Positions 15,928 to 24,250 of a stretch of 64,000 nucleotides of DNA are shown here, one piece after another (the stretch's first letter is position 1; each line of letters opens with the position of its first letter). Position numbers and translations under genes: made by a program. The notes beneath the pieces were generated by a model that was not told the origin of the DNA, made no database searches, and saw only the letters and a program-made list of their open reading frames with translations. Origin of the DNA: Mesorhizobium sp. NBSH29 (GTDB taxonomy: Bacteria > Pseudomonadota > Alphaproteobacteria > Rhizobiales > Rhizobiaceae); NCBI RefSeq assembly GCF_015500055.1, contig NZ_CP045492.1:2180501-2244500 (forward strand), written 5' to 3'.

Positions 15928-16947
15928 TCAGAGCCCTTCGCTAACGACCAGAAGTGCACGGCTGTTTGGGCCAAGCCCAAACCGCTGCCGAAGCGAAGGA
16001 GTGTTGACGGCTTCTGACAGCCCCGCAAGCCCTGCGCAGCCGGAAGGCGTGCTGGGCGGCCCTCCGGTTGTACGCAGGATATCGGGCGCCTGTTCCAGCG
16101 CATCCTCGGAGACTGCCATTGCAGTTGCCGCATGTTTGAGCAGCAAAGCAAGCGCCGGCGCACTAGCCTCGCCGCAAGACAGCATGGTCGCGCATGTTTC
16201 CAATGTGCCGGGAACGCGGATGGGTTTGCCGTGTGCCAGTCCGGCCTCCACGCAGGCTGCAAGTGCCGGCTCGACCACGATTACACGGGCAGGCGCCTCC
16301 AGCCATTCCTCAAGGCCAGCCGCCATGGCAGCCGCCAGCCCGCCAACGCCAGCCTGGATGAAGAGGTGCGTGGGTTTGGCACATTTCATCGCGGCGAACT
16401 GGTCGCGGACCTCGCCGGCGATAATGCTGTACCCGGTCATGATGTCGTGGATGACAGCGTCATCAACCGCCTCGCTCGTATCAGCAATCAAAAGCGCGCC
16501 TGGAGTTTCCTGCGCAGCCTGCCGTGCGTGATCGACGCAATCATCATAGGTGCCATGGATGCGGATGGTTTCTCCACCAGCGTTGCGAATGCGCGCCTCG
16601 CGCTCGGCAGACACATCGGCGTGTAGATAGACGATTGCCCGCAGCCCAAGATGCCGTCCCGCCGATGCAACAGCCAGCCCGTGATTGCCGTCGCTCGCGC
16701 AGACAAGCATGGAGGGTGGCGTGGCATTTGAAAGGGTGGCGCGCTGTGCTGCACGCAGGCTGGCAAGGGTGCCGCCAAGAGATTTGAAGCTGCCCAGCGG
16801 CCGCTGGCTCTCATCCTTGGCATGAAGCCTGGCAATGCCCAGACGCGCGGCAAGCTGCGGCAGATCGAGCAACGGTGAGGGGGTGTATCCTTGCGAGAGG
16901 GCATTCAGTTCCGAGCGGATAGAAGCGTGGTCGAATGCGATGTTCAT
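15928..16947 (-). CDS. PLP-dependent ammonia-lyase (diaminopropionate lyase/threonine dehydratase-like)
   Basis: A 339-residue fold-type II PLP enzyme. The PLP lysine is in KDESQRPLGSFKSLGG (about residues 41-56), the substrate loop is ASDGNHGLAVASAG, and a glycine-rich phosphate cradle follows (QAGVGGLAAAMA). The C-terminal GPPSTPSGCAGLAGL is typical of 2,3-diaminopropionate ammonia-lyase-like proteins, which deaminate amino acids to keto acids. ATG at 16947 has GGGGGAGA just upstream; longer frames run into the divergent lrp gene. It heads the uptake/catabolic operon and faces an Lrp-type regulator across 94 bases. Confidence 0.8.
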   Translation of the reverse strand: MNIAFDHASIRSELNALSQGYTPSPLLDLPQLAARLGIARLHAKDESQRPLGSFKSLGGTLASLRAAQRATLSNATPPSMLVCASDGNHGLAVASAGRHLGLRAIVYLHADVSAEREARIRNAGGETIRIHGTYDDCVDHARQAAQETPGALLIADTSEAVDDAVIHDIMTGYSIIAGEVRDQFAAMKCAKPTHLFIQAGVGGLAAAMAAGLEEWLEAPARVIVVEPALAACVEAGLAHGKPIRVPGTLETCATMLSCGEASAPALALLLKHAATAMAVSEDALEQAPDILRTTGGPPSTPSGCAGLAGLSEAVNTPSLRQRFGLGPNSRALLVVSEGL

Positions 16948-17041
16948 CAAATCTCCCCCGTTCATATTAGCGCGCGACAAAACGACAAATCCGGCTAAAT
17001 ATGTTTCTGGAGCGCCTGTTTCAGTCATAGGATGGGAAAAG
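16948..17041. promoter_or_regulatory. Divergent promoter region between the PLP lyase operon and the lrp-type gene
   Basis: A 94-base gap between divergent starts. Lrp/AsnC regulators usually act on such an adjacent divergent operon, so operators are expected here. AT-rich stretches (CATATTAG, TAAATATG at about 16963-17003) are present but I cannot assign exact sites. Confidence 0.45.
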
Positions 17042-17512
17042 ATGGTGGATATCTCCAAAACAGATGCCTTTGATCGCGCTCTACTGGCGCTTGTCCAACG
17101 GGACAATCTGACACCTGCGCGTGTCCTGGCCGAACGTGTCGGTCTCTCGGAAAGCGCGGTCCTGCGACGCCTCAGGCGCTTGCGCAAGGACGGTATCATC
17201 ATTGCAGATCAGGCGGTCATCGACCCGGCGCTGGCCGGCGAAACCCTGTCCATCCATGTTCTGGTTTCGCTGGAACGGGAACGCGCCTTCGACCTGGAGG
17301 CGTTCGTGGCCAAAATTCGCCGCCGCCCGGAAGTCAGGCAGGCGTGGTATGTGACCGGCGAGGTTGATTTCATCCTGCATCTCGGGCTGCGCAACATGGA
17401 AGCCTATTCCGCTTTCGCAGATGACATCTTTCACTCGGACGTGAACGTGAAGGGTTTTCGAACCATTGTGTCGATCCGCGAAATCGTGGCCCGCCAGCCC
17501 ACGGCGATCTGA
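17042..17512 (+). CDS. Lrp/AsnC family transcriptional regulator
   Basis: A 156-residue regulator. The N-terminal winged helix-turn-helix (LTPARVLAERVGLSESAVLRRLRRLRKDGII, residues about 21-52) is followed by the RAM/AsnC ligand domain, with VLVSLERER, VRQAWYVTGEVDFILHL and a C-terminal VKGFRTIVSIREI. The start has AGGATGGGAAAAG upstream. The open frame extends further 5' but only as a shadow of the PLP-lyase gene. By position it should sense the amino acid handled by the divergent operon and control it. Confidence 0.92.
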   Translation: MVDISKTDAFDRALLALVQRDNLTPARVLAERVGLSESAVLRRLRRLRKDGIIIADQAVIDPALAGETLSIHVLVSLERERAFDLEAFVAKIRRRPEVRQAWYVTGEVDFILHLGLRNMEAYSAFADDIFHSDVNVKGFRTIVSIREIVARQPTAI

Positions 17513-17544
17513 TCGCGCACAGCGGTTGGCAATTCTGTCGCCGC

Positions 17545-18084
17545 TTATTCCGCGACGCAGGTTAACCCGTCGAGTGTGGCTTCCACGCCCGGTCGAATAC
17601 TTGGGTCGGGGGCGAAAGCGCGCACCATCACGATGCCTTCGTCGATATCAGCCTCGACAAACACGGCTGTTTCGAGATCAGCCGGCAGGTTCTTGCGCAG
17701 CTCGATCATCTGCAGTGGGGCGGCGATAACGAAATCGAGCGCGTTGTCGCTCGTCGTGCGGTCGTTGAAGGAATAGATGTTTTGGCCATGCCGGTCGTAG
17801 ATGGACGCGGACCAGAACGGCAGGCTGCCATCGGCGGTCAGGTGAGCGATGCCATCGTGCAGATCAAACCGGCAGGCGACAGTGAGGAAGAAGGGATCGG
17901 CTGGCTGAACCATGACCGGCCCGCCCGCGACGACCCGCTCTGCCTCATACAAGTCACCAAGCGTTGCCAGGCGCGACCACGCATCGCGCGCTGAAAAGGT
18001 CGGCAGCATCATCAAGATGGTGATGTGAACAATGCCGGCGCCAACCAGGCCGACGGCGATGGCATAGGCGAGGCGTTTAAGCAT
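17545..18084 (-). CDS. DUF1254 domain-containing membrane-anchored protein
   Basis: A 179-residue protein with an N-terminal transmembrane helix (residues 3-25) and a short beta-rich DUF1254-like domain: FLTVACRFDLHDGIAHL, LPFWSASIYDRHGQNIYSFNDRT. An earlier TTG at 18105 is possible, but the ATG at 18084 matches the gene overlap better. It overlaps the end of the DUF1214 gene by 8 bases; DUF1214/DUF1254 pairs are a recurring rhizobial two-gene unit of unknown function, probably on the periplasmic side. Confidence 0.75.
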   Translation of the reverse strand: MLKRLAYAIAVGLVGAGIVHITILMMLPTFSARDAWSRLATLGDLYEAERVVAGGPVMVQPADPFFLTVACRFDLHDGIAHLTADGSLPFWSASIYDRHGQNIYSFNDRTTSDNALDFVIAAPLQMIELRKNLPADLETAVFVEADIDEGIVMVRAFAPDPSIRPGVEATLDGLTCVAE

Positions 18085-18697
18085 CGGCGCAAAACCCCCG
18101 CTCAATGCGCGGCAAATCCGTCTCGCGCGTCTCCGCGCTGCTAGCGGCCGGCGTGTCGTAGAGCGTCAGCACGAGGGCGAAGGGGCCCGTGCCGGTGACC
18201 GGCAACCAGTTGCCGGGTGCGGCCGGGCGGCCAGCCGTGATGACCATCGAATTGTCTGGCTGCCGCAACAATTGCATCGAGTGCAGCGCTGCCGGGCGCT
18301 GATGCCCGCTGGCCAGCGGGGTGAGCGCAGCGTTGGCGGCATAGAGCGTCCAGAAGCGTGCAGCCGGGGTATCGCCGGTGATCTGGTAGATGCACCTCAG
18401 ATCAAGCGGCGCGCCGGCGCTGTCGGTCTGTGCGGTGAAGGAGAGCCCTTCCGCCCGGCCAAGCGTCAAAATGCCATCGCGGGCCGTGCGCGCTTTGGAA
18501 TAGGGTTCGGCTTGCGGCGTGCCGAGATCTGGAAAGGCTGTCCACGGCCCGGCCCGCAACGCGCCAAACCCTTCTGGCGCTTTCAGCGCATACCAGACGC
18601 TAGCCGCCCCGCCGCCAACGGCGATGGCCAGCACAAGGGCAATAAGGAAGATGGTTCGAAAAAACATGTTTAGCCGGGCGGGGGAGGGTCTGGCCAT
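18077..18697 (-). CDS. DUF1214 domain-containing membrane-anchored protein
   Basis: A 206-residue protein with one N-terminal transmembrane helix (about residues 13-36) and a periplasmic DUF1214 domain: AEPYSKARTARDGILTLGRAEG, LDLRCIYQITGDTPAARFWTLYAAN and TGTGPFALVLTLYDTP. An internal ATG at 18667 (MFFRTIF) would remove the first ten residues and is also plausible. It is cotranscribed with the overlapping DUF1254 gene. Function unknown. Confidence 0.8.
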   Translation of the reverse strand: MARPSPARLNMFFRTIFLIALVLAIAVGGGAASVWYALKAPEGFGALRAGPWTAFPDLGTPQAEPYSKARTARDGILTLGRAEGLSFTAQTDSAGAPLDLRCIYQITGDTPAARFWTLYAANAALTPLASGHQRPAALHSMQLLRQPDNSMVITAGRPAAPGNWLPVTGTGPFALVLTLYDTPAASSAETRETDLPRIERGFCADA

Positions 18698-18737
18698 GCC
18701 ATAGCCTGCGGGGCAGAGGCAGGCAAGGCTTGGCTCT

Positions 18738-20915
18738 CTAGCGAAGGGGTGGCTGCTCGAGCGCCGATAGCGCTTCAGGCCGCGGCGGGAAGGTGATCGG
18801 CTGTGCGTTACGGAATGTCTCGCTGATCTCCTTCAGCACCCGCGATGTCGCTGCCGACAGAAGTGCCGGTCGCTCGAACACGGGCGCGCTCGCCTCGACC
18901 GGGTTTTTGGCCGCCTCGGCCTGTGCCTTGGCGATCAAAGCAGGGTCGACAAACGGCTGTTCAAGCCCGGGGATGGGTTTCAGCTCCACATTCTGGTGCG
19001 CATAGGTCATCAGCCGTTGCCAGGTCATGGCCGGAAGCGACCCGCCGGTCATGTTGTTGGTGGGGCTGAAATCATCATTGCCCATCCAAACAGCCGCCGT
19101 GTAATTGCCGGTGAAGCCGACATACCAGGCATCGCGGTAGCTCTGCGTGGTGCCGGTCTTGCCCGCGGACCGGATGTAGGGCAGGGCGGCCCTGCGCGCC
19201 GTGCCCCATTCGGGCACCTGTACCAGCATGGAGTTCATCTCGGCTGCGGACTTTTCGGTGAGCACCCGGTGCGGCTTCTCGGCGTCGCGCTCATAATCAA
19301 ACACCACCTCACCCTGATGCGAGACCAGCTGGTTGATGGCGTGGCGCGTACCGGCAAGTCCGCCATTGGCAAACACGCTATAGCCGGTCGCCTGATCCAT
19401 CACGGTCATGCCCGATGTGCCAAGCACCATGGTCTTGTGCGGGCTGATCGGCGATTCCACACCCATCGCCTCGGTCAAGGCCTTGATCGGCGCGGTGGTA
19501 AGATAATCCTTGGCCAGCCGCACGGGCACCGTGTTGATGGATTTGACCAGCGCCGTTGTCAGCGTGGTGCGGCCCGAAAATGAACGGCCATAGTTTTTTG
19601 GCGACCACGAACCCCATGAGATGGGTCCGTCGGAGATCGCCGTCTCGGGCGTCAGCCCGTGCTCCATGGCGGCGGCGTAGACATAGGGCTTGAACGACGA
19701 ACCGGCCTGGCGCAGCGCGCGGGTGGCTCGGTTGAACTGGCTGGTGCCATAATCGCGCCCGCCGACAACCGCGCGCACCGCGCCATTGTTGTCGAGTACC
19801 ACCATGGCACCCTCGGTGACGCGGTATTGCTTGCCAAACTGGCGCAGGTGAAATTCCATCGCTTCTTCAGCGGCCTGCTGGATATTCATGTCGATGGTGG
19901 TGCGTGCCACCATCGAATGGATGCCCGATTTCTGGGCCATGCGCTTGGCTTCCTCGAACGCAAAATCGAGGAAATAATCCGGACTTTTCACATCGCCGCG
20001 GTCGACTACGCTGGCCGGATGCAGCCTGGCCGACAGCACCTGGCCCTCGGTGGCGTAGCCGCCCTGCACCATATTGGTCAAAACCTCGTTGGCGCGCGCG
20101 CGTGCTGCCGGCAGGTTGATATGCGGCGCATATTTGGCCGGCGCCTTGAACAGGCCGGCAAGCATGGCAGCTTCGGGCAGGGACAGATCCTTGACGCCCT
20201 TGCCGAAATAGAAATCCGCCGCAGCCGTGATGCCAAAAGTGCCGCCGCCCATATAGGCGCGGTCCAGATAGAGCTGCAAAATCTCTTTTTTGGAAAGGTT
20301 CATCTCCAGCCACAGCGACAGGAAGGCTTCCTTGACCTTGCGCTCAACCGTGCGCTCGTTCGTCAAAAACAGGTTTTTGGCCAGCTGCTGGGTGATGGTG
20401 GAGCCGCCCTGCACCACGGAATTGGCGCGCATGTTTTCCTGCATGGCGCGGAACAGGCCGAGAAAATCAATGCCGAAATGGCTGAAGAAGCGCCGGTCCT
20501 CGGTGGCGAGCACAGCCTGGATGACATGATCAGGCATGTCGTCAATCGGCACGGAATCGCGCTGGATGATGCCGCGTTGGCCGATCTCATTGCCATAGCG
20601 GTCGGTGAAGGTAACTGCAAAATCGCCCTGGCTTTTCCAGTCGCCGGTGGTTTCGTCAAAGGCGGGAATGGCGAGCGCCAGAAGCAGGATGGCACCAACG
20701 GTGCCAAGCGTAAAACCCTCGCTCAAAATTTCGAAGACACCGCGCCGCCAGCCGGAGACGCGAAAGCGCCGGAAGAAGATGGTGAGGTTTTCCCAGATTT
20801 CGGAAGCTTTGAAGCTTGCCTCATAAAGCGCAGAATCGATCCACGCATCGATCGCCAGAAGGCGGCCAGCACGGGGGCTCTTTCGTCTTGTTCCAGGCTC
20901 GTTCGCCGCTTCCAT
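18738..20915 (-). CDS. Class A penicillin-binding protein (PBP1a-type, transglycosylase/transpeptidase)
   Basis: A 725-residue bifunctional cell-wall synthase. After a cytoplasmic N-terminus and a transmembrane helix (about residues 68-86), the GT51 transglycosylase shows the catalytic E139 (ATEDRRFFSHFG) and GGSTITQQLAKN. The transpeptidase carries all three motifs: S406-SFK, S459-IN and K586-TGTT. It polymerises lipid II and crosslinks peptides in the periplasm. Length is within the family range. It has no OB-like insertion as in E. coli PBP1a and so is closer to the PBP1c/2a-sized alphaproteobacterial enzymes. It stands alone on the minus strand. Confidence 0.94.
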   Translation of the reverse strand: MEAANEPGTRRKSPRAGRLLAIDAWIDSALYEASFKASEIWENLTIFFRRFRVSGWRRGVFEILSEGFTLGTVGAILLLALAIPAFDETTGDWKSQGDFAVTFTDRYGNEIGQRGIIQRDSVPIDDMPDHVIQAVLATEDRRFFSHFGIDFLGLFRAMQENMRANSVVQGGSTITQQLAKNLFLTNERTVERKVKEAFLSLWLEMNLSKKEILQLYLDRAYMGGGTFGITAAADFYFGKGVKDLSLPEAAMLAGLFKAPAKYAPHINLPAARARANEVLTNMVQGGYATEGQVLSARLHPASVVDRGDVKSPDYFLDFAFEEAKRMAQKSGIHSMVARTTIDMNIQQAAEEAMEFHLRQFGKQYRVTEGAMVVLDNNGAVRAVVGGRDYGTSQFNRATRALRQAGSSFKPYVYAAAMEHGLTPETAISDGPISWGSWSPKNYGRSFSGRTTLTTALVKSINTVPVRLAKDYLTTAPIKALTEAMGVESPISPHKTMVLGTSGMTVMDQATGYSVFANGGLAGTRHAINQLVSHQGEVVFDYERDAEKPHRVLTEKSAAEMNSMLVQVPEWGTARRAALPYIRSAGKTGTTQSYRDAWYVGFTGNYTAAVWMGNDDFSPTNNMTGGSLPAMTWQRLMTYAHQNVELKPIPGLEQPFVDPALIAKAQAEAAKNPVEASAPVFERPALLSAATSRVLKEISETFRNAQPITFPPRPEALSALEQPPLR

Positions 20916-21036
20916 CCCAATTCCCCACCGCCATCATGCGCCATGGTCGATGGCAAATTGAGGGCAGACACCGCAAGTCCCTTCGGTATGGGTTCTATTT
21001 AGCGATTTAGCTGTAGCTAACAAGAGGTGGGGAGTT

Positions 21037-21307
21037 GTGGAGTGCTTCATCTGGATGGATTTTACGCCGCAATCAGGCACCGAACAGGCTGGCCGCCGTC
21101 TGCCCGATTACCAACACCGCCACCGGCGGCAAGTTCGAAGTAGCCATCCCGCGCGGCGTATACCTGACCGGCGTCATCCAATCCTACCAGTTCCGGACGC
21201 TGGACTGGCTCGCGCGAAATGCTGCCTCTCAAGGCAAGGCGAACAGTGCGTTGATGTGGGAAGGGGTGGGAAGGATCGAGGCGATTTTGGGTGTGGATCG
21301 GGGCTGA
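21037..21307 (+). pseudogene. Broken mazF/pemK toxin gene
   Basis: Two pieces of a MazF/PemK-type endoribonuclease lie in different frames. The first 20 codons (frame from 21037) read FIWMDFTPQSGTEQAGRR, the toxin's N-terminal strand and active-site loop. From about 21097 the match shifts to the frame of 21035: AAVCPITNT, GKFEVAIP, VYLTGVIQSYQFRTLDW and GRIEAIL, the toxin's C-terminal half. The normal segment between GRR and CPIT (roughly 15-20 residues) is missing, so a small deletion that also shifts frame inactivated the gene. No antitoxin gene is seen upstream. Confidence 0.75.
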
Positions 21308-22014
21308 ACGCGCTACTACGGATCATGGTCGGTGGAAAGTAACTGCACGGAATCTCAGACACGGGCTTGCTGGGGATAACGTCCGTGTAGAAGACCTAAA
21401 AGCCGAATCCGACGATGAGAAGGCGTTCAACGACACGCCAAAGCGGATGCGGAAAACGCTGCCTAAGCCACATGAGAACCAGCCGAAAAAAGAACACGAT
21501 GAGCAAAGGAGAAAGCTAATGCGGCTTGGTCTCCAGCGGATACGTTACATCCGGTCCTCTTCGAACTCCAAACTGTCTGCGTTCTTGCCGTGAAGCAGTA
21601 CCGTCAAACAGCGATGCTGGAAGTGGGTCGCTTATCATATAGCGGCATGGGCGTCCGCCAACCCCAATGTCTTGATGGCGAACTTTCGACTGATGAATTA
21701 CGTATTCTGGCCGTTTTTGCCCTTCGCTCTTATTTGAGAACCAGAGCAGAACAAAAAACACTTCGCCTTCATGCGTTATGGCATCGGTTAAGCAAAGCCT
21801 TCGGTTCACCATTACGCCGACAGATTTTGGATCAATGGTCACAGAGATTCCTCTATATTTCGAATCGCCGTGAGACTAGCTGCCTTTTGCTTAGGCGTAA
21901 CGGGTTTCACCGCGGGCGTTGTCCACGTCCTGAGTTTGAGCTGTCGAGTTTGATAGCGTCTGCCCCTTTTGCGCCAAACCTAATAGCCTTGTCAGTGCAA
22001 TAGGAAAAAAGTCC
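21308..22014 (+). other. Degraded or orphan DNA between mazF remnant and GTA cluster
   Basis: About 700 bases with lower GC and no assured gene. A segment in the frame of 21291-21593 (KAFNDTPKRMRKTLPKPHE, about 21420-21480) resembles small proteins ending in a KTPPKPH-type motif, but it lacks a suitable start, so it looks like a relic. Two open frames overlap on opposite strands: 21590-22003 (+), with a helical, basic centre, and 21516-21842 (-). I cannot say that either is expressed. The mix suggests old mobile or toxin-antitoxin DNA. Confidence 0.4.
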
Positions 22015-22120
22015 TTGACACCGTGACGGTTGTCTGGCATCTTTCAGTCATCGTCCGAAAAGTGTGAATGACTGCGCAGCCGGCTCCTGAGGGGCGGGCT
22101 TATCGGTGCGTTTTCGGACG
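22015..22120 (+). promoter_or_regulatory. Candidate promoter and inverted-repeat operator of the GTA cluster
   Basis: TTGACA (22015-22020) with a weak -10 (CATCTT, 22038-22043) lies upstream of the first GTA gene. Downstream, CGTCCGAAAA (22052-22061) and its exact inverse TTTTCGGACG (22111-22120) form a perfect 10-bp inverted repeat with a 49-base centre. This is a candidate site for the factor that turns on the cluster. Promoter assignment is inference. Confidence 0.4.
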
Positions 22121-22159
22121 CATCCTTCAACGATCCTCCAAAAATTCAGGAACAGAAAA

Positions 22160-22633
22160 ATGCTGCACAGCAAACCGCTGGCGCGCAGTACTGCTTTGCG
22201 TGCGCTGGCAGAGGGGGCGCGGCCGACATTGGCTATATTGGCGGAGGTGAGCGGACGCTCCCTGCGGCTTTTGCAGAGGCAGGCTGTCACGGAAAACTGG
22301 GCTTTGCGCACGATGACGCGCGGCGATGATGGTTTGCGGCTGCGCAGCCTGTGCGCGCTGCTGCTCGGCCATCTGGAAAAGCTCGGCCACGAATTGCTTG
22401 CCGGCGGCAAGATAGATAAGGCGCAGATTGATGGCATAACCGCCATGGTGCGCAATCTGGAGAAGGTTGAAGAAATCATGCGGCCTGCAGAGGTCGCCCG
22501 GGAGGATCAGGTTCAAGAGGATGAGCAAATGGCGGGCCTACTCGAACGCGTCAATGAACGGATCATTGAGCTCGCTCACGATCTCGCAGCACAGATGGTC
22601 ACGGAAAAATCTGGGGCTGCACGGAGCCATTGA
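22160..22633 (+). CDS. GTA small terminase-like protein (RcGTA g1 position)
   Basis: A 157-residue helical protein at the head of the GTA cluster, in the position of the small terminase-like g1. The N-terminus has a helix-turn-helix-like stretch (PTLAILAEVSGRSLRLLQRQA), followed by long charged helices (DKAQIDGITAMVRNLEKVEEI). I start it at ATG 22160 because AGGAACAG lies just upstream; an ATG at 22106 would add 18 unlikely residues. In RcGTA the small terminase recruits DNA non-specifically to the large subunit. It overlaps the large terminase gene. Confidence 0.7.
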   Translation: MLHSKPLARSTALRALAEGARPTLAILAEVSGRSLRLLQRQAVTENWALRTMTRGDDGLRLRSLCALLLGHLEKLGHELLAGGKIDKAQIDGITAMVRNLEKVEEIMRPAEVAREDQVQEDEQMAGLLERVNERIIELAHDLAAQMVTEKSGAARSH

Positions 22634-23873
22634 ACTGCGCAGCGCCTGGCTGCACAGCGCACGCCTGAAGCAGTATCCGCTGCTTCTCGGCCACCCGCCC
22701 ATCTGGCTGGTGACCGGCGGGCGCGGCTCGGGCAAAACGCGGCTCGGTGCCGAATGGGTGCACGCCATGGTGCGCGGGCAGCCGCCCTTCACGCGGCCCA
22801 ACCAGCGCCACCGCCACATCGCGCTGATTGGCGAGACACTGGCCGATGTGCGCGACGTGATGGTGGAGGGGCCGTCCGGCATATTGGCCACCGCGCGCGG
22901 CCACAGGGTGCGTTTCGAGCCCAGCCGCCGCAGGTTGATCTGGGCCAATGGTGCTGTGGCGCAGATGTTTTCGTCGGAAGATCCAGAGAGCCTGCGCGGG
23001 CCGCAATTTGATGCCGCCTGGTGTGATGAACTGGCCAAATGGAAACATGACGAGGCCTGTTTCGACATGCTGCAATTTGGCCTGCGGCTGGGCAAGAACC
23101 CGCGCCAGATCATCACCACGACGCCAAAACCGACGCGGCTGATGAAGCGGCTCTATGCCGACCCACACACCGTGCGCACCAGCATGCCAACGGATGACAA
23201 CGCCAAGAACCTGGCCCCAGGTTTTGTGTCGCTGGTGCGCCAGCGCTATGCCGGCTCGCGGCTCGGGCGGCAGGAACTGGATGGCGAACTGATTGATGAT
23301 CGTGACGATGCTCTGTGGTCGCGCGCTATGCTGGAAGCGGCGATGACGGGACAAAAGGGAGAAATAAGGCGCATCGTGGTAGCGATCGACCCGCCGGCAA
23401 CATCGACCAAAAACTCCGACGCCTGCGGTATCATCGCTGCCGGACTGGACCGCGAAGGCCGCGCCGTGGTGCTGGCCGACGCTACGTTGCGCGGCGCAAA
23501 ACCCCAACATTGGGCAAGCGTGGCGGTCGCGCTCTATCACCGGCTGGATGCCGATTGCCTGGTGGCAGAAGTCAACCAGGGCGGCGACATGGTGGCCGCC
23601 GTCATTGCTACCGTCGACAAGGCGGTGCGGGTGAAACAGGTGCGCGCTAACCGAGGCAAATGGCTGCGCGCCGAACCGGTGGCAGCACTCTACGAACAGG
23701 ACAGAGTGCGCCACGCGGCACGCTTTCCCGAACTCGAAGACGAAATGTGCGATTTCGGCCCCAACGGCCTCTCCGCCGGGCGTTCGCCTGACCGGGTGGA
23801 CGCGCTGGTATGGGCCATATCGGAGCTGCTGCCGCGGCACGCGGAGGCACCAAGGGTGCGGGATTTCGGATGA
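22554..23873 (+). CDS. GTA large terminase, DNA packaging motor (g2)
   Basis: About 439 residues. The Walker A is GGRGSGKTRLGAEW, the Walker B region is AAWCDELAKW, and a TTTPKPTRL coupling motif follows. The C-terminal nuclease half carries acidic residues (VVAIDPPATS, DCLVAEVNQGGDM, SPDRVDALVWA). It packs host DNA into GTA heads. The start is uncertain: ATG at 22554, ATG at 22521 and the frame's first start at 22467 are all possible and overlap g1. No frame break is seen, so the motor looks intact. It is followed not by the portal but by an inserted toxin-antitoxin-like pair. Confidence 0.9.
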   Translation: MNGSLSSLTISQHRWSRKNLGLHGAIELRSAWLHSARLKQYPLLLGHPPIWLVTGGRGSGKTRLGAEWVHAMVRGQPPFTRPNQRHRHIALIGETLADVRDVMVEGPSGILATARGHRVRFEPSRRRLIWANGAVAQMFSSEDPESLRGPQFDAAWCDELAKWKHDEACFDMLQFGLRLGKNPRQIITTTPKPTRLMKRLYADPHTVRTSMPTDDNAKNLAPGFVSLVRQRYAGSRLGRQELDGELIDDRDDALWSRAMLEAAMTGQKGEIRRIVVAIDPPATSTKNSDACGIIAAGLDREGRAVVLADATLRGAKPQHWASVAVALYHRLDADCLVAEVNQGGDMVAAVIATVDKAVRVKQVRANRGKWLRAEPVAALYEQDRVRHAARFPELEDEMCDFGPNGLSAGRSPDRVDALVWAISELLPRHAEAPRVRDFG

Positions 23874-23946
23874 GCCTTACTTGCGCTACAGCTTTTGGCT
23901 GTGCGGAAGTGAAATTCACCTAGATTTTATCATCCGGAACCAACGA

Positions 23947-23964
23947 TGTTGACATTCGTTAACA
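23947..23964 (+). promoter_or_regulatory. Putative promoter/operator of the inserted toxin-antitoxin-like pair
   Basis: An imperfect inverted repeat TGTTGAC-ATTC-GTTAACA (6 of 7 positions pair) overlaps a consensus -35 TTGACA (23949-23954), about 40 bases before the toxin-like gene. This is the layout expected for autorepression by the cassette's helix-turn-helix protein. Confidence 0.45.
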
Positions 23965-23989
23965 CTAGCATCATTTTGGGCACGCTTAT

Positions 23990-24250
23990 ATGAGCGCGCG
24001 GCCCAGACATCCGAACAAGGACATTGAGGCGGCGATTTCAGAATTGGAATCTCTTGGATGGTCGTATCGACCGACTGGCAGAAGCTCCCATGCCTGGGGC
24101 CGGATGGTCTGTTCGCAGCACGATCCGACAGGGTGTCAGGTATCGATATGGTCAACACCAAGAGTGCCGAGGAACCATGCGGATCAGTTGCGGCGGCTGG
24201 GTCGCAAATGCGCACATTCTGACACCAGAGGCGACCATGAAAGCGTTTGA
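23990..24250 (+). CDS. HicA-like toxin candidate inserted in the GTA cluster
   Basis: An 86-residue protein with a HicA-type double-stranded RNA-binding pattern: an N-terminal helix (KDIEAAISELESLGW), then strands with TGRSSHAWGRMVC, where the Ser-His mimics the catalytic GSH of HicA mRNA interferases. SIWSTPRVPRNHADQLRRL follows. It overlaps the next gene by 14 bases. HicA proteins are usually about 60 residues, so this is a longer relative. Toxin activity is inferred from family and the two-gene layout, not proven. It has no counterpart in the RcGTA gene order. Confidence 0.6.
   Translation: MSARPRHPNKDIEAAISELESLGWSYRPTGRSSHAWGRMVCSQHDPTGCQVSIWSTPRVPRNHADQLRRLGRKCAHSDTRGDHESV

Noticed and set aside
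22599-23840. Minus-strand frame of 413 codons opposite the terminase
   Set aside because: His/Arg-rich shadow of the terminase reading frame.
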